Shown in pieces: positions 7,608 through 11,610 of a stretch of 11,610 nt of DNA. A program made the translations under genes and the position numbers. How positions within the stretch are numbered: position 1 is the stretch's first letter; each line of letters opens with the position of its first letter. The DNA comes from Micromonosporaceae bacterium (GTDB lineage Bacteria; Actinomycetota; Actinomycetes; Mycobacteriales; Micromonosporaceae): positions 1-11,610 of the forward strand of contig JADGHA010000094.1 in the NCBI GenBank assembly GCA_019689695.1, written 5' to 3'. The notes beneath the pieces were generated by a model. That model was not told the DNA's origin. It did not search any database and saw nothing but the letters and a program-made list of their open reading frames with translations.

Positions 7608-7674
7608 GACTTCATCATGCACCCGCCCCGCGCGATGCCGCGCGGCCAGCTCAAGAACCGCGAGAAGAGGATCC

Positions 7675-7702
7675 CAAACAAAACTTTGCAAAATTTGGTT
7701 TG
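7675..7702. promoter_or_regulatory. 28-bp imperfect palindrome, probable operator of the ArsR-like regulator
   Basis: A dyad centred between 7688 and 7689 pairs at 12 of 14 positions on each side (mismatches 7684/7693 and 7680/7697), with TTTGCAAA at its core. It is strikingly AT-rich in a GC-rich setting. It covers the -35 hexamer (7685-7690) of the regulator's promoter, so a bound dimer would block RNA polymerase. It lies between two divergent genes and directly ahead of a winged-helix regulator gene, which suggests autoregulation. The binding protein is inferred. Confidence 0.65.
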
Positions 7703-7713
7703 CGGTCTACCGT
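7685..7713 (+). promoter_or_regulatory. Leaderless promoter of the ArsR-like regulator gene
   Basis: TTTGCA at 7685-7690 (4 of 6 to TTGACA), a 17-bp spacer, and TACCGT at 7708-7713 (TAnnnT). Counting 7 nt from the end of the -10 puts the transcription start on the A of the ATG at 7720. The transcript would have no leader, which agrees with the absence of a ribosome site. This supports 7720 as the start codon. Confidence 0.6.
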
Positions 7714-7719
7714 GTGATC

Positions 7720-8322
7720 ATGGCAGAGCGCTACCCTCCGGCCAACGTCACCGACGTCGAGTCGCTGCGCGCGATCGCCCATCCGATCCGCGCGAAGATG
7801 CTGGCCCTGCTCCGGTACGAAGGGCCGGCGACCGCGTCGGAGCTGGGCAGGCGGCTCGGCGAGTCGAGCGGCTCGACCAGCTACCACCTGCGCCAGCTCG
7901 CCCGGTACGGCTTTGTCGAGGAGGACCCCGAACAGCCCAACCGCAGAGACAAGCGGTGGCGGGCGGCGAGCCGGATCACCAGCTGGAGCCGGGCCGAGAT
8001 CTCCGCCGACCCGCAGGGCCGGGAGGTCAGCGACGCCCTGGAGCGCCGCCAGATGCTCGGCGCGGTGGAGGCGTTCCAGCGATGGTTCGTCGAGCGGGAC
8101 TCCCTCGATCCCCGCTTGGCCGACGCCGGCGGCGTCTTCGATGACCTGCTGCGGCTGACCCCCTCGCAGCTGAGACGGCTGGACAGCGAGCTGATGGCCG
8201 TGTTCGCCCGGTACCGTACCGATCCGCCGCCACCCGACGACCCGGACGAGCCGACCGCGCACGTGCGGATCTACCAGCAGCTGCTGCCCTTCGAGCAGGT
8301 GCCGTTGTGGCCGCCGAGCTGA
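7720..8322 (+). CDS. ArsR-like winged helix-turn-helix regulator
   Basis: A 200-residue transcription factor that probably represses its own promoter and the exporter gene it overlaps. Residues 13-66 form an ArsR-type winged helix: DVESLRAIAHPIRAKMLALL (helices 1-2), then ATASELGRRLGESSGSTSYH as the helix-turn-helix, followed by LRQLARYGFVEE and a basic wing NRRDKRWRAA. The rest (about 85-200) is helical and acidic with a Pro/Asp stretch PPPPDDPDEP at 169-178, probably dimerisation and ligand sensing. It lacks the Cys pairs of metal-sensing ArsR members, so a drug-like or metabolite ligand is more likely. The frame is open far upstream (to 7342), but that part lies opposite the small-protein gene and ahead of the promoter. 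The start at 7720 fits a leaderless transcript; GTG at 7714 is a lesser alternative. The stop overlaps the exporter start by 16 bp. Confidence 0.88.
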   Translation: MAERYPPANVTDVESLRAIAHPIRAKMLALLRYEGPATASELGRRLGESSGSTSYHLRQLARYGFVEEDPEQPNRRDKRWRAASRITSWSRAEISADPQGREVSDALERRQMLGAVEAFQRWFVERDSLDPRLADAGGVFDDLLRLTPSQLRRLDSELMAVFARYRTDPPPPDDPDEPTAHVRIYQQLLPFEQVPLWPPS

Positions 8323-9746
8323 CCGTCCACGCGGTACGGCGCCGGTACCTGTTCCTGTCCGGCCTGCGCTGGTTCGCCACCGGGCTCACCTTCCCGGTAC
8401 AGATGCTGCTCTATGCCGCTCGCGGCCTGGACCTGGCCGCGGCCGGCCTGCTCCTGGCGCTCTACTCAGGACTGATCGTCCTGCTGGAGCTGCCCACCGG
8501 CGGCCTGGCCGACCTACTCGGCCGGCGCCGGACCATGCTGGTCTCGGCCACCACCTACGTCTGCTCGGCGCTGTGCGTGGCGGTCGCGCACAGCTGGTGG
8601 CAGTTCGCCGTGGCCGTCACGCTCTCCGCCGTGGCACGGGCACTCGGCTCCGGTCCGCTGGACGCCTGGTACGTGGACACGGTCCGGGCCTTGGACCCGC
8701 GCACGTCCCTTCGCGCCGGAATCTCCTGGGGCTGGGCCATCGAGGCGCTCGCGCTCGGCGTGGCGGCGACCCTGGGTGGCGCACTGCCCGGCTGGTTCGA
8801 CGGGCTGCCCGCGAACGGTGTGCTCGTGCCGCTGTCCGTGCCGGCCATCGGCGCGGCATGCGTCGGGCTGGCCAGCCTCATCGCACACGCGGTCCTGATG
8901 GTCGAGCCACCACGACACCGCACGCGCTCGGTGCTCGGCGTACCGGGCCAGATCCGCAACGGCGCGCGCCTGGCCTGGAGCGATCCGGTGATCCGGACGC
9001 TGGTCACCCGCACCATGGCGGTCGGCGTCGCCGTCATAACCGTGGAGATGCTCGCACCGCTGCAGTTCGCCGCGCTGCTGGGCGGGCCGGGGCCGGCGGC
9101 CTCCGCGTACGGCATGCTCGTCACCGCGGCCTGGCTGGGCAGCGGTGCCGGCTCCGCCGCGGCGCCCGCGCTCTGCCGGGTCGGCGCGCGGCTGGGTCTG
9201 CGGACGCCGCTGGCCACCGGCGCCGGTGCGACCGTGCTGAACGCGGTCGCGGTCGGCCTGCTCGGCCTGGCGGCAGCTGGTCGCGGCGGGTTCGTCCTCG
9301 CCGCAGTCGGCTTTGTCCTGGCGTACGTGCTGGCCGGCGTGCCCGGCCCGCTCGCCATGGAGGTGCTGCACGAGCGGGTCGACGCCGCGCGGCGGGCGAC
9401 GCTGGTCTCGATCGACTCGCTCGCGCTGCAGCTCGGTGTCCTCGGTGGTTCGTTGACCGTGCCGCGGCTGGCCAGCCACGCCGGTTCCCAGTACGGGTGG
9501 CTCGCCGCCGCGGTCGCCCTGGTCGCGGCCGCCGTCCTGACCTCGGTGGCCCACCGCGGACCACAACCTGTGCGTTACGCGCTAGGGTCGCAGCGTGCCT
9601 CCGAGTCACAGCATCAAGATCGAACCAACCAGGTACTCGGTCGAGCGGCTCACGCTCGGCAACGGGCTGCGCGTGGTGCTGGCCCCCGATCGCAGCGCTC
9701 CGGTGGTCGGGGTCGCGGTGGTGTACGACGTCGGCATCCGGTCTGA
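8307..9746 (+). CDS. MFS transporter, probable drug exporter, with unusual C-terminal extension
   Basis: A major facilitator superfamily inner-membrane carrier, probably a proton-driven exporter controlled by the overlapping ArsR-like gene. The frame encodes 479 residues. The N-terminal half has the motif A signature ELPTGGLADLLGRRR at 61-75 after the second helix, as in small drug/H+ antiporters. Hydrophobic segments alternate with short polar loops through about residue 415 (AAAVALVAAAVLTSVA), roughly 12 helices. The central loop is basic (PPRHRTRSVLGVPGQIRNG). The GTG start at 8307 lies inside the regulator's end, so translation is probably coupled. After the last helix the frame continues for about 60 residues of Arg/Gly/Gln-rich sequence, about 50 of them overlapping the M16 gene that begins at 9595. 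The tail looks like out-of-frame M16 codons, which suggests loss of an earlier stop or a frameshift near 9560-9585. The substrate is unknown. Confidence 0.85.
   Translation: MAAELTVHAVRRRYLFLSGLRWFATGLTFPVQMLLYAARGLDLAAAGLLLALYSGLIVLLELPTGGLADLLGRRRTMLVSATTYVCSALCVAVAHSWWQFAVAVTLSAVARALGSGPLDAWYVDTVRALDPRTSLRAGISWGWAIEALALGVAATLGGALPGWFDGLPANGVLVPLSVPAIGAACVGLASLIAHAVLMVEPPRHRTRSVLGVPGQIRNGARLAWSDPVIRTLVTRTMAVGVAVITVEMLAPLQFAALLGGPGPAASAYGMLVTAAWLGSGAGSAAAPALCRVGARLGLRTPLATGAGATVLNAVAVGLLGLAAAGRGGFVLAAVGFVLAYVLAGVPGPLAMEVLHERVDAARRATLVSIDSLALQLGVLGGSLTVPRLASHAGSQYGWLAAAVALVAAAVLTSVAHRGPQPVRYALGSQRASESQHQDRTNQVLGRAAHARQRAARGAGPRSQRSGGRGRGGVRRRHPV
9583..9588 (+). promoter_or_regulatory. Probable -10 element of a leaderless M16 transcript
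   Basis: TAGGGT fits TAnnnT and ends 6 bp before the GTG at 9595, so transcription should start at or next to that codon. This is the same geometry as the promoter at 7685-7713. The -35 region (around 9558-9565, GGACCACA) is poor. The TAG in this box is also an in-frame stop four codons before the GTG, so the M16 coding region cannot begin further upstream. Confidence 0.5.
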
Positions 9747-10917
9747 GCCGCAGGGGCGCACCGGCTTCGCGCACCTGTTCGAGCACCTGATGTTCCAGGG
9801 CTCGGCCAACCTGGAGAAGCTCGCGCACTTCCGGCATGTGCAGGGCTCCGGCGGCACGTTCAACGGCTCTACCCATCTGGACTACACCGACTACTTCGAG
9901 ACGCTGCCCAGCAACGCCCTGGAGCGGGCGCTGTTTCTGGAGGCGGACCGGATGCGCGGCCCCCGGCTGACCGAGGAGAACCTGCGCAACCAGGTGGACG
10001 TGGTCAAGGAGGAGATCCGGGTCAACGTCCTCAACCGCCCGTACGGCGGGTTCCCCTGGCTGAAGCTGCCGCCGGTCATGTTCGACACCTTCCCGAACGC
10101 GCACGACGGGTACGGGTCGTTCGAGGACCTGGAGTCGGCCACCGTCGCCGACGCCGCCGACTTCTTCGAGAAGTACTACGCCTGCGGCAACGCGGTGCTC
10201 GCGGTCGCCGGTGACTTCGAGGTGGCCGAGGCGGCCAGCCTCGTCGAGCGGCACTTCGGCGACGTGCCGGCCCGGCCCGCGCCGGCCCGGGCGGACTTCG
10301 CCGAGCCCGACCTGGCGGCCGAGCGGCGATCGCACTATGTGGACGAACTGGCCCCGCTGCCGGCGGTCGCCGCCGCCTGGCGGGTGCCTGACCCGGTCAC
10401 CGACTTCACCGGCTACCTGCCGTACGTGGTGCTCGCCGAGGTGCTCACCGATGGCGACGCGTCCCGCCTGGTGGAGAGGCTGGTCCTCACCGACCGATCG
10501 GCCACCAGTGTCGGCGGCTACCTCGGCTTCATGGGCGAGCCGTTCGAGGTGCGCGACCCGACCGCGCTGGTGCTGCAGGCCCACCTCCCGCCGGCCGGGG
10601 ACGTGGACAAGGTGCTGCGCACCGTCGACGAGGAGCTGGACCGGCTGGCCACCGACGGGCTGGCCGATGGCGAGCTGGCCCGCACGCAGGCCCGGATGGC
10701 CACCCACCTGCTGCGCGACAACGACGCGGTGCTCGGCCGGGCGCTACGGATGGCCGTGCTCGAACAGCAGCGCGGCAGCGCGGCGCTGATCAACGAGCTG
10801 CCGACCCTGATCGCCGCGGTCACCGAGGAACAGGTGGTCGCGGCCGCCGCGACCATGCGCCCGCACCGGCGGGCCACCATCGAGGTCATTCCGGGAAAGG
10901 GAGGTAGGCCGGAGTGA
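9595..10917 (+). CDS. M16-family zinc metallopeptidase, catalytic subunit
   Basis: A 440-residue insulinase/mitochondrial-processing-peptidase-type peptidase (M16B size, two about 200-residue halves). The inverted zinc motif HLFEH is at 60-64, with E63 as general base and H60/H64 as ligands. The third ligand is E140 in VVKEE, 76 residues after H64, the spacing expected for the family. The preceding block LTLGNGLRVVLAPDRSAPVV and GGTFNGSTHLDYTDYFETLP (86-105) are also typical. There is no signal peptide, so it is probably cytoplasmic and cleaves peptides inside a closed chamber formed with the next gene's product. The GTG start is fixed by an in-frame TAG four codons upstream; no ribosome site is seen, in keeping with a leaderless mRNA. 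It overlaps the downstream partner by GTGA. The natural substrate cannot be told from sequence. Confidence 0.93.
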   Translation: MPPSHSIKIEPTRYSVERLTLGNGLRVVLAPDRSAPVVGVAVVYDVGIRSEPQGRTGFAHLFEHLMFQGSANLEKLAHFRHVQGSGGTFNGSTHLDYTDYFETLPSNALERALFLEADRMRGPRLTEENLRNQVDVVKEEIRVNVLNRPYGGFPWLKLPPVMFDTFPNAHDGYGSFEDLESATVADAADFFEKYYACGNAVLAVAGDFEVAEAASLVERHFGDVPARPAPARADFAEPDLAAERRSHYVDELAPLPAVAAAWRVPDPVTDFTGYLPYVVLAEVLTDGDASRLVERLVLTDRSATSVGGYLGFMGEPFEVRDPTALVLQAHLPPAGDVDKVLRTVDEELDRLATDGLADGELARTQARMATHLLRDNDAVLGRALRMAVLEQQRGSAALINELPTLIAAVTEEQVVAAAATMRPHRRATIEVIPGKGGRPE

Positions 10918-11610
10918 GTGTGACCACGTTGCCGGCGCTCGGGCCGACCCGCCCGCTCACCCTGCCCGACTCCACCGAACGGACCCTGCCCAACGGGCTG
11001 ACCGTGATCGCGGTACGCCGGCCGGCGGTGCCGCTGGTCGAGGTGCGGCTGCGCGTGCCGTTCGAGCAGGCGCACCTGGCCCGCTCGTCGGTGCTGTCGC
11101 AGACCCTCTTCTCCGGCACCGCCGAGATGTCCAATGTGGAGATCGCGGCGGAGCTGCAGAAGGTGGGCGGCGGGCTGTCCGCCGGGGTGGACCCGGACCG
11201 GTTGCAGATCTCCGGCAACGCCCTGGTGTCCGGGTTGGACCGGATCCTCGAGATCCTCGCCGCGGTGCTGGTCGGCGCGGCGTACCCGGAGGACCAGGTG
11301 GCGACCGAGCGGGAGCGGCTGGCCGACCGGATCCAGGTGGCACTGAGCCAGCCCTCGCACCTGGCCCGGGTAGCGCTGCTCAAGCGCATCTACGCCGGAC
11401 ACCCGTACGCGGTGCAGACCCCGGAACCGGACGAGGTGAAGGCGGTCGAGCCGCCCGACCTGCAGGAGCTGCACGCGCAGCGGCTCCACCCGGCCGGCGC
11501 CGTGCTGGTGCTCGTCGGCGACCTGGAGCCGGAGGCCGCGCTGGACGTGGCCGAGCGGGCGCTGGGCGGCTGGGACGGTGGCGGCGCGCGGGTCGAGCTC
11601 CCGCCCGTCC
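10914..11610 (+). CDS. M16-family peptidase-like subunit lacking the zinc site (3' partial)
   Basis: This is the likely non-catalytic partner of the preceding M16 peptidase. A GTG at 10914 overlaps the upstream stop (GTGA), with AGGGAGG about 9 bases upstream. The frame stays open to the window end, giving 232 codons. The N-terminal M16 fold is recognisable: ERTLPNGLTVIAVRRPAVPLVEV at about 22-44, then LFSGTAEMSNVEIAAELQKVGGGLSAGVDPD, and a later RLHPAGAVLVLVGDLEPEAAL, which parallels the first subunit's GNAVLAVAGDFEVAEAA. At the position of HxxEH there is SSVLSQTLFSGT (58-69), with neither His nor Glu, so zinc cannot bind. Pairs of one active and one inactive M16B subunit are well known (mitochondrial processing peptidase, bacterial tandem pairs), and the coupled translation suits an equimolar heterodimer. 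The C-terminal half lies outside the window. Confidence 0.9.
   Translation, partial: MSVTTLPALGPTRPLTLPDSTERTLPNGLTVIAVRRPAVPLVEVRLRVPFEQAHLARSSVLSQTLFSGTAEMSNVEIAAELQKVGGGLSAGVDPDRLQISGNALVSGLDRILEILAAVLVGAAYPEDQVATERERLADRIQVALSQPSHLARVALLKRIYAGHPYAVQTPEPDEVKAVEPPDLQELHAQRLHPAGAVLVLVGDLEPEAALDVAERALGGWDGGGARVELPPV

Noticed and set aside
7628..7645. Short GC hairpin (CCGCGC...GCGCGG) upstream of the small minus-strand gene
   Set aside because: A six-bp GC stem is expected by chance at this base composition, and nothing else supports a regulatory role.
7608..7691. N-terminal extension of the small minus-strand protein to an ATG at 7691
   Set aside because: It would place the start inside the regulator's operator. 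The family-like sequence begins at MISIDLA (7607). Not fully excluded, because the 7607 ribosome site is weak.
7342..7719. Upstream extension of the ArsR-like regulator frame
   Set aside because: It lies opposite the small-protein gene, and its translation is not family-like. The promoter and operator at 7675-7713 place the start at 7720.
8514..10707. Minus-strand frames opposite the MFS and M16 genes (8514-9566, 9121-10707)
   Set aside because: They are antisense shadows; the plus strand carries motif A and the HxxEH zinc site in the same stretch.

Overview
The window is very GC-rich, with a strong preference for G or C at third codon positions. It contains GTG starts, ATGA/GTGA gene overlaps and apparent leaderless promoters. 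It also carries an AdnA-AdnB-type pair of motor-nucleases. Together these point to an actinobacterial chromosome, plausibly Micromonosporaceae; the family-level guess rests on the overall look of the proteins, not on a search. No tRNA, rRNA, insertion sequence, CRISPR array or phage gene is visible.

Layout. (1) 1-6098, plus strand: the 3' part of adnA (cut by the left edge) and complete adnB, overlapping by 4 bp (ATGA). They encode a heterodimeric helicase-nuclease for resecting double-strand breaks. A perfect 15-bp hairpin at 6107-6141 closes the operon and serves the convergent gene as well. (2) 6157-6861, minus strand: a secreted lysozyme/lytic-transglycosylase-like protein with a signal peptide and an Ala/Pro/Lys linker. 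(3) 6862-7181: a 320-bp intergenic region with no gene. It holds a weak promoter, a Crp-like dyad, a GC hairpin and a perfect GACAACGTTGTC palindrome resembling LacI-family operators. (4) 7182-7607, minus strand: a small cytoplasmic protein of an actinobacterial family that I recall being mislabelled CpaE. (5) 7720-9746, plus strand: an ArsR-like winged-helix regulator and an overlapping MFS exporter gene. They are transcribed divergently from the small protein; the regulator's promoter carries a 28-bp AT-rich imperfect palindrome. (6) 9595-11610, plus strand: two M16 peptidase-family subunits overlapping by 4 bp (GTGA). The first has the full zinc site and the second, cut by the right edge, lacks it, as in an active/inactive heterodimer.

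The genes form four likely transcription units: adnAB, the lysozyme-like gene, the small-protein gene facing the regulator-exporter pair, and the M16 pair with its own leaderless promoter. No clearly new multi-gene system is visible. The best leads are the operator-like palindrome between the small protein and the regulator-exporter pair, the exporter frame running 152 bp into the M16 gene, and the orphan LacI-like operator.
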